The position numbers were made by a program, and so were the translations under genes. From Mycolicibacterium vulneris (GTDB taxonomy: Bacteria; Actinomycetota; Actinomycetes; Mycobacteriales; Mycobacteriaceae), in contig NZ_NCXM01000005.1 of the NCBI RefSeq assembly GCF_002104765.1, forward strand, positions 1 to 64,000: a stretch of 64,000 bases of DNA, written 5' to 3'. Below, piece after piece: positions 1 through 8,670 of the stretch. The notes below the pieces were generated by a model, which was not told the origin of the DNA, ran no database searches, and saw nothing but the letters and a program-made list of their open reading frames with translations. Within the stretch, counting starts at the first letter, position 1, and each line of letters begins with the position of its first letter.

Positions 1-78
1 CAATCACCACCGGCAACACTCAGCGATAGGCAAGGTCCCACCCATCACGCGATTGATCAACCTGCCTGGGCAGTACAT

Positions 79-3000
79 CTAGCCCTCGTTCGAACGCGCC
101 CGCTCGTCGGACCGGCTCGCGTGGGGATTGGCCGCATGGCTGGCCATCCAGTCGCGCAGGTCGTCCGGCGGCAGCGGCGGGCTGTGCACGAAGCCCTGGG
201 TGATGTTGCAGCCATACCGCCGCAGGGCGCGCAGGGTGGCCTCGTTTTCGACCCCCTCGGCGACCAGATCGGCACCCAGGTTGGACGCCAGCGCCACCGT
301 CGACCGCACGATGGCGACCGATCGCGCGTCGTGGGCCAGCCGCGACACGAAGATCCGGTCGAGTTTCAGCTCGTCGACCGAAACCTCTTGCAGGCGAGCC
401 AATGACGACCAACCGGTGCCGTAATCGTCGAGCGAGATGCGGATTCCCAGGCCCTGCAGCGCGGCGACGGTGTTGCGGCTTCGCACGGAATCCACCAGCG
501 CGCTCTCGGTGATCTCGAGGATGAGCGCCTCGGCGGGCAGATCGTAATTGGCCAGGAGTCGCTCTACGGTGCCGACGAGTTCGATGTCCAGCAGGTTGGT
601 CGTCGACAGGTTCACCGCGACGGTCAGCGGGAGGCCTTCTTCGCGCCACGAGCGGACCTGCGCCAGAGCCATGGACAGCGTGCGGTTGGAGATTTTGCGC
701 ATCAGCCCGGCGCGTTCGGCGACGGACAGAAACTCCTCCGGCAGCAGTGTTCCGCGGGTGGGGTGTTGCCAGCGCAGCACCGCCTCGACACTGTGGACGC
801 TGCCGTCGCGGCCGTCGATCTTGGGCTGGTAGTGCAGCGTCAGCTCGTCGGTATCGAACAACGCTGTCCGCAATTCCTCGATGAGGCTCGGGTCGTTGTC
901 GCGATGAACGTCGAACGAAGAGTCATAGACCACGATCTTGCTGCGGGCGGATTTGGCGTGCGCCATAGTGGTTTCGGCGCGGCTCAGCAAGTCTTGCGGG
1001 GAGTCGCAGTGGTCGGGGCAGAGCGCGATGGCGATGCGGGCGTCCACCTGCACGGTGATCGGATCCAAAGCGATCGGCTCGCTCAAGGCTTCGAGCAGCC
1101 GGCCCGCCGAGGCGCTGGCCGCGGTGAGGTTGGCCCCATCCGACAGCAGCACGGCGAATTGGTCTTCGCCCACCCGTGCGAGCAGATCGTCACGACGGAC
1201 GCAGCCGGCCAGTCGATTTGCGATATGGCATAGCAGCTCATCACCGAACTGCCTGCCGATCGAATCGGTGATCTCGTGAAAATCGCTGAGGCTCAACAAC
1301 AACAGCGCGCGGCGCGCGTGAGCCCTGGTCGGAATCGACCTCGTTCGCGAGGGTGGCGAGACGGGCAAATCGGTCAGGGCCGTCGCCAGTGAGCGCCGGT
1401 TCGGCAGTGCCGTCAACTCGTCGATCATGGCGAGTCTGTCGTTCGGCTCCAGCAGGCTCGCGTTGCGGAAGGTCAGCGCGAACCGCGCGGTCGCCACGAC
1501 CAGGCTCAACGCCGCCAGCGTCGCGGCGAGTCGTGAATGATGTGCCAGGACGATCACGCCCAGCGCCACGATGGCGGACACCACCGGAGTGATGTATTGC
1601 CCATATCGGCCTGGGGGTGGTGGCGTGATCGACGACGATCTGGCCCAGCTCGCCATCGCGATGAGCAACGACGACGCGGCCCAGCACGCATCCAGCAACG
1701 AGCCCGCCCGGTACAAGCCGGCGGACGCCTGAAAGAGATAGGCGGCGTCCGCCACCGCGAACAGGACCAATCCGGCGACCAGCAGCGCCCAGCGAATTTC
1801 GTTGCGCCAACCAAGGATTGGCAACATTCCGGCGGCCAGGGCCAACAGCACCAGATCGCTCCACGGATACGCCAGCCCAACCCATACGGTCGCCGGGCTG
1901 CGTATCGCGGCCGCCCGGATCGGGCCGGCCGTCAACGCCGCGGCCACCGCCGCCAACGTCAACGCGCAGATGAACGAGTCGAGCTGAATCGGGACCGGCA
2001 GCCGCTTGAGCCGTGCCCGCATGAGCAGCAACAGCCCGGCGTAGACGAAGGGGTAGTACGCCAGGTACTCCGGATCGGCTACCGACGGGGAGCGGCCGTT
2101 GGGCACCCATAAGGCATAGACGACGTCACCCACCGCCGAGGACGCCATGCCCGCGGCGATCAGCGCCCAGGCGGACCGGTCGGCCGAAACACGGTACGCG
2201 CGAAGGGCGATCAGTGCGGCCGCGACCACGCTCAGCGCCGTATACAGCGCGGCGGCCGACACGATGCCGTGCCCGGCATTCGGACGTACGACTGTGGACA
2301 CTGTGAAGGCGGCCAATCCGATTGCCAGCAGCGCAATCACGGCCCGGACGTCCCGTGGCGGCCAGCGGACGGCGTCGGGGACGTCCTCGGGCGGGCTGGG
2401 TTCCGCCGTGGCGACCTCGGCGGCCGGCCGCGAATCGCGCGGCGTATCGCCGTTGCCACTGCTGATACCACGGGAGGCCACGGGCGATCTGTGCGAACCC
2501 GGCGCCGCCGGAAACGCATATGGCAGCGGCAAGTCGGGCATGAAGCTGCGGATGCACTGGCCGCCTTCGCGTTTGGCGGCATACATGGCCAAGTCGGCGT
2601 GTCGCAGCAACTGATCGACGGTGCATTTCGCCGAGCCGGTGGCCACCGTGAATCCGATGCTCGGCCGCACCGTGATCGGAATGCCGTCGATCAGAATGGC
2701 TCCGGTGAAGGCGTCGAGGATGCGGTGCGCGGCCGCCTGCGATTCCTCGACAGAGGTTTCGATGACCGCCGCGAATTCGTCGCCACCCAGCCGGGCGATG
2801 GTGCCCGTGTCGCCCAGCGCGGCGGTGAGCCGGCCGGCCACCCGCACCAGGAGTTCGTCGCCGGCCGGATGACCCAGGGCGTCGTTGACCGCTTTGAAGT
2901 TGTCGAGGTCCAGGCACAAGACCGCGATCGGTGTGCCGTCGAGGTGTCGACGCGCGACGGCCAGCTCCAACCGATGCAGGAAGAGCGCCCGATTGGCCAG

Positions 3001-4044
3001 GCCGGTCAGGTGGTCGCGGAAGGCCTCCTGCGCGACTTCGGTCAGCAAATTCTGGTTCTCCACCAGGGCCACGAATTGACGGGCCAGCACGGCGGCGACG
3101 AGTATTCCCAGCGCGCCCAGCAGGGGTTTGTGCAGCGTATTGCCGGCCGCGTGCGCCCAGCCCACCGCGGCGGCCATGGTCAGCGGCAGGTAAGGCAGCC
3201 ACAGCCGGGTGCGCAGCTCCATCTCGTCCGGCGACATTTGCGATGCCGATGCGGGCTGCTCGTGCCGGCTGGCCGCTGCGGCCAGCGCCAACATCGCCAG
3301 CCCGGCGACCCGGGTCAGGTCGACGACGTAGCCGGTGTGATAGCTGCCGATGCCGGTGTCGAAAACCAGCACCAGGTCGGCAAGGTTGATCGTTCCGATG
3401 CCGCCGGCCAGCAGGGCTCGGCTCGGCTGATCGCCGGGACGCGCCCGCGACAGCATCAGGATTGCCGCCGTCAGCAGGACGATGTCGCTGAAGACCTCCG
3501 CCAGCGTCGCCAGCCGGGTGCCCGTGTGCTCCCGCAGCTGAGTTTCGACCACGAACACCCAAGAGATGACGAAGAGCGAGGTCGCCACAATCAGGCCGTC
3601 CAGCAGCAGACGCCGGAAGTTGTCGAGGCGAGAGAGCCGGGACAGCAACACCAACGAGGTCATGGCGCCGAGCGGGTACAACAACAGCACGATCTCGGTC
3701 GCCGCCGGGTTGGCGGCGTGGTCGAATTCCGGGCGCACGTCGTAGACCGCCCAGATGATCTCACCCGCCGCCCAGCCGACCAGGCCCATGACCAGCGCCG
3801 CCCAGCCGTATCGTTGTCGTCCGGCTTTACGGCGGGCCGCGGCGCCGGACCACGCCGCCGTGATGGCCAGACACACCGCGATGACGACCTCGTTGATCGG
3901 CCGCGTCCCGTAGGGGCCACGCGATCCCCAGAACTTCGACACCACGATCGCCAACTCGGCGGCACCGTACGCGCCGACGAGCAGCCAGCCCCTGCGCGCG
4001 GGCAGCCCAAACCGCGGCCACGGATTCACCGCCCAGCGTTTCAT
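79..4044 (-). CDS. Large membrane c-di-GMP enzyme (GGDEF / degenerate GGDEF-EAL)
   Basis: A 1321-residue membrane protein predicted to make and degrade cyclic di-GMP. Order seen: hydrophobic multi-helix block (about 20-330), a GGDEF domain with intact GGDEF at 420-424 and no RxxD inhibitory site, a Pro-rich linker (505-560), a second multi-helix block (565-855), a second GGDEF-like domain whose signature reads GEDQF (959-963) but which keeps RRDD as an I-site (950-953), and a C-terminal EAL domain (about 1055-1300). EAL reads EAV (1087-1089). The other catalytic residues look present: N1145, E1177, D1206/D1207, K1227, E1263 and QGF. The two halves look like two membrane sensor-GGDEF genes joined in frame. 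Inferred: the first half is a cyclase, the second a phosphodiesterase with a regulatory GGDEF. The ATG follows a purine-rich AGGGGAG. Confidence 0.9.
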   Translation of the reverse strand: MKRWAVNPWPRFGLPARRGWLLVGAYGAAELAIVVSKFWGSRGPYGTRPINEVVIAVCLAITAAWSGAAARRKAGRQRYGWAALVMGLVGWAAGEIIWAVYDVRPEFDHAANPAATEIVLLLYPLGAMTSLVLLSRLSRLDNFRRLLLDGLIVATSLFVISWVFVVETQLREHTGTRLATLAEVFSDIVLLTAAILMLSRARPGDQPSRALLAGGIGTINLADLVLVFDTGIGSYHTGYVVDLTRVAGLAMLALAAAASRHEQPASASQMSPDEMELRTRLWLPYLPLTMAAAVGWAHAAGNTLHKPLLGALGILVAAVLARQFVALVENQNLLTEVAQEAFRDHLTGLANRALFLHRLELAVARRHLDGTPIAVLCLDLDNFKAVNDALGHPAGDELLVRVAGRLTAALGDTGTIARLGGDEFAAVIETSVEESQAAAHRILDAFTGAILIDGIPITVRPSIGFTVATGSAKCTVDQLLRHADLAMYAAKREGGQCIRSFMPDLPLPYAFPAAPGSHRSPVASRGISSGNGDTPRDSRPAAEVATAEPSPPEDVPDAVRWPPRDVRAVIALLAIGLAAFTVSTVVRPNAGHGIVSAAALYTALSVVAAALIALRAYRVSADRSAWALIAAGMASSAVGDVVYALWVPNGRSPSVADPEYLAYYPFVYAGLLLLMRARLKRLPVPIQLDSFICALTLAAVAAALTAGPIRAAAIRSPATVWVGLAYPWSDLVLLALAAGMLPILGWRNEIRWALLVAGLVLFAVADAAYLFQASAGLYRAGSLLDACWAASSLLIAMASWARSSSITPPPPGRYGQYITPVVSAIVALGVIVLAHHSRLAATLAALSLVVATARFALTFRNASLLEPNDRLAMIDELTALPNRRSLATALTDLPVSPPSRTRSIPTRAHARRALLLLSLSDFHEITDSIGRQFGDELLCHIANRLAGCVRRDDLLARVGEDQFAVLLSDGANLTAASASAGRLLEALSEPIALDPITVQVDARIAIALCPDHCDSPQDLLSRAETTMAHAKSARSKIVVYDSSFDVHRDNDPSLIEELRTALFDTDELTLHYQPKIDGRDGSVHSVEAVLRWQHPTRGTLLPEEFLSVAERAGLMRKISNRTLSMALAQVRSWREEGLPLTVAVNLSTTNLLDIELVGTVERLLANYDLPAEALILEITESALVDSVRSRNTVAALQGLGIRISLDDYGTGWSSLARLQEVSVDELKLDRIFVSRLAHDARSVAIVRSTVALASNLGADLVAEGVENEATLRALRRYGCNITQGFVHSPPLPPDDLRDWMASHAANPHASRSDERARSNEG

Positions 4045-4189
4045 CGCCGCACCAGCCGCTCCCCTGCTGTGTGGTGAAGAAAATGAACAAACTCACCACG
4101 AGTTACAGGGCATTAAACCGCCGCTGACGTCCGCGAAGTGGGGCTTTTGCCAGGTTGGTGCGGGCGCGGGCCGTGATCGGACCGGCGGT

Positions 4190-4624
4190 TCAATCCGGCT
4201 GACTTGCATCGATGCGGGCCAGCGCGGTGCGCAGAATCTGGCCGGTGGCGTCCCGGTCGGGGTCGCGGCGCAGCAACAGCCCCTTGGCCACCGACAGCTT
4301 GTCGCCGTTGCGGCGGGGCAAAACGTGCAGGTGGATATGCAAGACGGTCTGGAAAGCGGCGCTGCCGTCATTGATCGCGATGTTGGTCGCGTCGGCCAAT
4401 TCGGTGCTGCGCGCGGCCCGGGCGATGCGTTGCCCCAGGGTGACCATTCCGGCCAGCGTCTCCGGCGGGGTGTCGGTGAGATCGACGCTGTGTCGCTTGG
4501 GCAGCACCAACGAGTGGCCGCGGGTGAACGGCCGGATGTCGAGGATGGCCAGGTAGTCGTCGTCTTCGTAGATCCGGATGGCCGGAGCCTCGCCGGCGAC
4601 GATCGCACAGAACACACAGGACAT
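4190..4624 (-). CDS. HIT family protein (Rv1262c-like)
   Basis: A 144-residue histidine-triad nucleotide-binding protein. The HIT motif HIHLHVL begins at H96, with the three histidines at 96, 98 and 100. The N-terminus MSCVFC is the usual start for this family, so I place the ATG at 4624 although the frame stays open further upstream. HIT proteins hydrolyse or transfer nucleoside monophosphates from substrates such as AMP-lysine. The physiological substrate here is unknown. The length matches the M. tuberculosis orthologue. It faces amiB2 divergently across about 80 bp. Confidence 0.93.
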   Translation of the reverse strand: MSCVFCAIVAGEAPAIRIYEDDDYLAILDIRPFTRGHSLVLPKRHSVDLTDTPPETLAGMVTLGQRIARAARSTELADATNIAINDGSAAFQTVLHIHLHVLPRRNGDKLSVAKGLLLRRDPDRDATGQILRTALARIDASQPD

Positions 4625-4707
4625 GTCGCCCACGGTACTGGCTGCTGCGGCGCGGCCATGCCGAGACCATTCGGGGCCTGCCACGATTATCGAGATACGC
4701 TGCCGCG

Positions 4708-6093
4708 GTGAACGATCTCGCGTTCGCCGGCGCGGCGGCACATGCGCGCATGCTGGCCAACGGTGAATTGACCGCACCGGAATTGCTCGAGCTCTATCTG
4801 GAGCGGATCGCGCGGCTGGACAGCCAGCTGCGTTGCTACCGCGTGGTGCTTGCCGATCAAGCCCGTTACGAGGCCGCCCTGGCGCAGGAGCGCCTGGACG
4901 CGGGCGAGCGGCTACCGCTGCTCGGCGTTCCGATCGCGATCAAGGACGATGTCGACGTCGCGGGCGAGGTGACGACTTTCGGCAGCGGTGGACACCGGCC
5001 CGCCGTCACCTCCGACGCGGAGGTGGTGCGGCGATTGCGGGCCGCGGGCGCCGTAATCATCGGCAAAACCAATGTGCCCGAGCTGATGATGCTGCCCTAC
5101 ACCGAGTCGATGACCTTCGGAGCCACCCGTAACCCCTGGAATCCCACCCGCACCCCGGGCGGCAGCAGCGGCGGGAGTGCCGCCGCGGTCGCCGCCGGGT
5201 TGGCGTCGCTGGCACTGGGATCCGACGGGGGCGGCTCGATCCGCATCCCGGCGACGTGGTGTGGCCTGTTCGGCCTGAAGCCGCAACGCGATCGCGTGTC
5301 GCTGGAACCGCACGACGACGCCTGGTACGGGCTGAGTGTCAACGGCCCGATCGCGCGGACGGTGATGGACGCGGCCGTGTTCCTGGACGCGACGTCGACG
5401 GTGCCCGGCCCCGAAGGGGAGTTCGCGATCGCGGCGGGGCGAAGTCCCGGCCGGCTGCGAATCGCGTTGAGCACCAAGGTCCCAACCCCACTCCCTGTCA
5501 GGGTCGGCAAGGCGGAGTTGGCGGCGGTCGACCAGGCGGGCGCGTTGCTTCGCGACCTCGGCCATGACGTCATCACGGCCGACCCCGAATATCCGGCCTC
5601 GGCGATACTCACGAACTTCCTGCCCCGCTATTTGCGCGGCATCTGTGACGATGCGGACGCCCTGGCCCATCCGGAACGCCTTGAAACGCGCACCCGCAAC
5701 ATGGCTCGCCTGGGGTCCTTCTTCTCCGACCGGCGGATGGAGGCTATCCGAGCCAACGAAGGCGCCGTGATTTCGCGGATCCAGGCGATCTTCGACGACG
5801 TCGACGTCGTCGTCACCCCCGGCACCGCGACGGGCCCGTCGCGTATCGGCGCGTATCAACGCCGCGGCGCGGTGTCCACGCTGCTGAGGGTCGGTCGATA
5901 CGTTCCCTACCAACAGATCTGGAACCTGACCGGACAGCCCGCGGCGGTGGTTCCGTGGGACTTGGACCGGCATCGCTTGCCGATGTCGGTCCAGCTCGTC
6001 GGCAGGCCCTATGACGAAGCGGCCCTGCTGTCGCTCTCGGCGCAGATCGAAGCCGCCCGGCCGTGGGCGCTGCGGCGACCGCCGGTCTCCTAG
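4708..6093 (+). CDS. amiB2: Amidase AmiB2
   Basis: A 461-residue amidase-signature enzyme that hydrolyses carboxylic amides to acid and ammonia. The Ser-cisSer-Lys triad can be read as K79 (in AIKDD), S153 (in the GGSSGGS loop) and S177 (in SDGGGS). The GTG at 4708 gives an N-terminus typical of the family. It sits between a HIT protein and the cyclase, as in M. tuberculosis (Rv1263). Its stop overlaps the stop of the convergent glycosylase gene by four bases. The natural substrate is not predictable from sequence. Confidence 0.93.
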   Translation: MNDLAFAGAAAHARMLANGELTAPELLELYLERIARLDSQLRCYRVVLADQARYEAALAQERLDAGERLPLLGVPIAIKDDVDVAGEVTTFGSGGHRPAVTSDAEVVRRLRAAGAVIIGKTNVPELMMLPYTESMTFGATRNPWNPTRTPGGSSGGSAAAVAAGLASLALGSDGGGSIRIPATWCGLFGLKPQRDRVSLEPHDDAWYGLSVNGPIARTVMDAAVFLDATSTVPGPEGEFAIAAGRSPGRLRIALSTKVPTPLPVRVGKAELAAVDQAGALLRDLGHDVITADPEYPASAILTNFLPRYLRGICDDADALAHPERLETRTRNMARLGSFFSDRRMEAIRANEGAVISRIQAIFDDVDVVVTPGTATGPSRIGAYQRRGAVSTLLRVGRYVPYQQIWNLTGQPAAVVPWDLDRHRLPMSVQLVGRPYDEAALLSLSAQIEAARPWALRRPPVS

Positions 6094-6587
6094 GCGGGGT
6101 CCAGCAGCACAGCCCAGGCCGCGAGCTTGGCGCCCGGCCGCACCGCGTGGGCCGGGCTGGTCGACGGCAACCGCCGAGACCGGATCCGATCGGGCGCGGT
6201 CGCCAGCCGGCGGAACAGGTCGGCGGCCTTGGCGCCGTTGAAGCACACCGCCGTGATTGTGGGGTAGTGCTCGAGGAATTCTCCAAAATCGTTGACCAAC
6301 ACACTCTTTGGCTCGATCGCCGAGTCCGAGCTACCCGCCCGGCGGCACGCGTGTAGCACGTCCCAGAGGGCGACACCGTGGGCCCGCAGTGCCGCGAGCC
6401 GCCCGTCGTAGGGCGCGGCCGCATCAAAGCCGAACAGCTCACCGGTGATCGACCAGAACGCATTGCGTGGATTGGCGTAGTACTGGCCCGCCACCAGCGA
6501 CTGTGCACTGGGAAACGAGCCGAGGATCAGCGTCCTGGCGCGCTCATCGACGACGGGCGGGAATCCCCGCAGCAGCGGTGTGCTCAT
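6090..6587 (-). CDS. DNA-deoxyinosine (hypoxanthine) glycosylase, MUG/UDG superfamily
   Basis: A 165-residue protein of the uracil-DNA-glycosylase fold. The N-terminal active-site stretch reads [10 protein letters not shown] (about 22-31) followed by [10 protein letters not shown], the pattern of hypoxanthine-DNA glycosylases, which excise deaminated adenine. A late [10 protein letters not shown] segment fits the second half of the fold. Either the ATG at 6587 or a GTG at 6590 could start it. It is convergent with amiB2 (overlapping stops) and divergent from the adenylyl cyclase across 40 bp. This gene is not between Rv1263 and Rv1264 in M. tuberculosis, so it is an insertion relative to that gene order. 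Confidence 0.85.
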   Translation of the reverse strand: MSTPLLRGFPPVVDERARTLILGSFPSAQSLVAGQYYANPRNAFWSITGELFGFDAAAPYDGRLAALRAHGVALWDVLHACRRAGSSDSAIEPKSVLVNDFGEFLEHYPTITAVCFNGAKAADLFRRLATAPDRIRSRRLPSTSPAHAVRPGAKLAAWAVLLDPA

Positions 6588-6627
6588 CACCCCACATCAT
6601 GGCTCGCCCGCGTTGTACGTTGGCGAC

Positions 6628-7749
6628 GTGCAGGACGGGACCGACCACGACATCGACGATCTGCTCGAGGGGCTGGAGGGGAGCGCGCGCACGGAGCGCG
6701 CCGAGCTGGTGAAGTGGCTGTTCGAGCAGGGCGTCACCGCCGAGGAGATCCGCACCACCAATCCGCCCTTGCTGCTGGCCACCCGCCACCTCATCGGCGA
6801 CGACGGCAGCTACGTGTCCACCCGCGAGATCAGCGAGGCCCATGGCATCGACCTGGGCCTGCTGCAGCAAGTGCAGCGCGCGATCGGTCTGGTCCGCGTG
6901 GACGACCCCGACGCGGTCGTGCATATGCGCGCCGACGGTGAAGCCGCCGCCTTCACCCAGCGATTCGTGGAGCTGGGACTGGATCCCGAACAGCTGGTCC
7001 TGGTGGTGCGGGTGCTCGCCGAGGGGTTGTCGCGTGCCGCCGAGGTCATGCGGTACACGGCCCTTTCGGCGATCATGCGCCCCGGCGCCACCGAACTCGA
7101 AATCGCCCAGGCGTCAAAGGCTTTGGTGACCGAGATCGCGCCCATGCTCGGCCCGATGATCGAGCACATGTTGTTCATGCAGCTGCGTCACATGATGGAG
7201 ACGGAGGCGATCAATGCCGCGGAGCGCGCCGCCGGCAAGCCGCTCCCGGGAGCGCGCCAGATCACGGTTGCATTCGCGGACCTGGTCGGCTTCACCAAGA
7301 TCGGCGAGGCCGTGTCACCAGAGGAGCTGGGGCACCTGGCCAACCGGCTGGCCATTCTCGCCCGGGACATGACCGTGCCACCGGTGCGATTCATCAAGAC
7401 CATCGGCGATGCGGTGATGTTCGTCTGCCCCGATCCGCTGCCGTTGCTCGACGTCATCATCAAACTCGTCGAAGTCGTCGACACCGACAACGACTTTCCC
7501 CGGTTGCGAGCGGGGGTGGCGTCCGGCATGGCGGTGAGCCGGGCCGGTGATTGGTTCGGCAGCCCGGTCAACGTCGCAAGCCGCGTCACCAACGTGGCGC
7601 GCCCGGGCACGGTCCTGGTCGCGGATTCGGTCTGGGACGTCATCGGCAACCGCGGTGAGTTCGCCGGCTCGTTCGCCGGTGCCCGTCGGCTCAAGGGCAT
7701 CAAAAGCGAGGTGAAGCTCTATCGCGTCCGGCGGGGCGACGGCGACTGA
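6628..7749 (+). CDS. pH-sensing class III adenylyl cyclase (Rv1264 type)
   Basis: A 373-residue cytosolic adenylyl cyclase. The N-terminal ~200 residues match the autoinhibitory regulatory domain of Rv1264, which makes that enzyme respond to acid pH. The C-terminal class IIIc catalytic domain has metal-binding D218 and D261, substrate-binding K257 and D308, and transition-state N315 and R319, each four positions earlier than in Rv1264. All six residues are intact, so an active homodimeric enzyme is expected. The start is taken as GTG 6628 by comparison with the family. A TTG at 6613 is also possible and no strong Shine-Dalgarno is seen. The next gene is the AbmR-like regulator, as in M. tuberculosis. 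Confidence 0.93.
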   Translation: MQDGTDHDIDDLLEGLEGSARTERAELVKWLFEQGVTAEEIRTTNPPLLLATRHLIGDDGSYVSTREISEAHGIDLGLLQQVQRAIGLVRVDDPDAVVHMRADGEAAAFTQRFVELGLDPEQLVLVVRVLAEGLSRAAEVMRYTALSAIMRPGATELEIAQASKALVTEIAPMLGPMIEHMLFMQLRHMMETEAINAAERAAGKPLPGARQITVAFADLVGFTKIGEAVSPEELGHLANRLAILARDMTVPPVRFIKTIGDAVMFVCPDPLPLLDVIIKLVEVVDTDNDFPRLRAGVASGMAVSRAGDWFGSPVNVASRVTNVARPGTVLVADSVWDVIGNRGEFAGSFAGARRLKGIKSEVKLYRVRRGDGD

Positions 7750-7889
7750 CGGCCACGCAGCCACGGCGAAGAAAGAGTACTCGGCACATGGGCAGGCCCG
7801 GCGCGACTCCAGGGGGCGTCTGACTCCGTCTTATGCGTGTCCTACGCGGCCGGATTCCTACCCCGTGTTCCGGCACTTCGAATTGGTCG

Positions 7890-8040
7890 CTTCCGGGCCT
7901 GCTTCGCTAACCAAAATACGCCGACGAACTGCCCGGATCAACGGGTTTTCCGGGTTGGCCGGAGTGCCTCGATCACCCATGACCCGACGGCCGGGACTGC
8001 CGGGAGGTTGCCCCGCGTAAGTCTGTCGTTTCGCTGCCGG
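7890..8040 (-). ncRNA. Possible Mcr11-like small RNA locus (positional)
   Basis: The 336-bp gap between the adenylyl cyclase and abmR has no convincing protein gene. In M. tuberculosis the sRNA Mcr11 lies in exactly this gap, on the strand opposite to abmR, and needs AbmR for expression. Here a hairpin can be drawn on the minus strand (CCCGGA 7949-7954 with TCCGGG 7932-7937), and a short T-run lies further downstream on that strand near 7913-7916. I do not remember the Mcr11 sequence well enough to align it, so the call rests on synteny and weak structure. The boundaries are approximate. Confidence 0.25.
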
Positions 8041-8072
8041 TGAAAGGCCGTTCCCTTACACATGCAACGGTG

Positions 8073-8086
8073 TAATTATGTAATCA
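8073..8086 (+). promoter_or_regulatory. AT-rich extended -10 element before abmR
   Basis: The sequence TGT-AATTAT at 8071-8079 is unusually AT-rich for this genome and resembles an extended -10. It would place transcription start at about the ATG at 8086, giving a leaderless mRNA, which is common in mycobacteria. The near-repeat GTAATTA / GTAATCA may also be a protein-binding site. Confidence 0.35.
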
Positions 8087-8670
8087 TGAAGGCGCACCAC
8101 ACACACGGGCGGCGTTACGGCCGCCCCGGGGGCTGGCAGCAAGCCCAGCAACCCGACGCCAGCGACGCCGCGGAATGGTTCGCGGGTCGTCTTCCGGAGG
8201 ATTGGTTCGACGGCGACCCGACGGTGACCGTCGACCGTGAAGAGATCACCGTCATCGGTAAGCTCCCGGACGCGGCGAGCCCGGAAGGCGAAGCCAGCGA
8301 GGCCCGCGCGGCCGGGCGAGCTTCGCGATTCCGCGAAGACACCCGGTCGGAGCGGATGCACATCGCCGACGAAGCGCAGGAGCGCTACGGACGCAAGGTG
8401 TCCTGGGGCGTCGAGGTCGGCTCCACGGCGGGCATCGAGCGAATTCTGTTCACCCACATCGCCGTACCCGTCATGACGCGGCTGAAGCAACCCGAACGTC
8501 AGGTGCTGGACACGTTGGTCGATGCCGGGGTCGCCCGATCCCGCGCCGACGCGCTGGCGTGGTCGGTGAAGCTGGTCGGCGAACACGCCGAAGAGTGGCT
8601 GACCAAGTTGCGGGGCGCGATGTCGGCGGTCGACGACCTACGCGCGCAGGGGCCCGATCTTCAGTCGTGA
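8086..8670 (+). CDS. abmR: AbmR-like ATP-responsive DNA-binding regulator (Rv1265 type)
   Basis: A 194-residue soluble protein in the position of Rv1265, which in M. tuberculosis is AbmR, an ATP-binding DNA-binding protein needed for expression of the sRNA Mcr11. The C-terminal third (about 130-185) is helical and looks like a dimerisation or regulator domain (RSRADALAW motif). No classical Walker motif is visible. The ATG at 8086 follows an AT-rich promoter-like stretch. An upstream in-frame ATG at 8062 would add eight residues, and a stop at 8041-8043 bars anything longer. The protein is shorter than the roughly 226-residue Rv1265. Function is inferred from synteny and overall resemblance. 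Confidence 0.72.
   Translation: MKAHHTHGRRYGRPGGWQQAQQPDASDAAEWFAGRLPEDWFDGDPTVTVDREEITVIGKLPDAASPEGEASEARAAGRASRFREDTRSERMHIADEAQERYGRKVSWGVEVGSTAGIERILFTHIAVPVMTRLKQPERQVLDTLVDAGVARSRADALAWSVKLVGEHAEEWLTKLRGAMSAVDDLRAQGPDLQS

Noticed and set aside
2269..4077. Long plus-strand frame (602 codons) opposite the c-di-GMP enzyme
   Set aside because: Composition is Gln/Arg/Gly/His-rich with no domain; it is the antisense shadow of a high-GC gene with clear GGDEF motifs on the other strand.
7837..8043. 68-codon plus-strand frame in the cyclase-abmR gap
   Set aside because: No ribosome site or family; overlaps the expected sRNA region.
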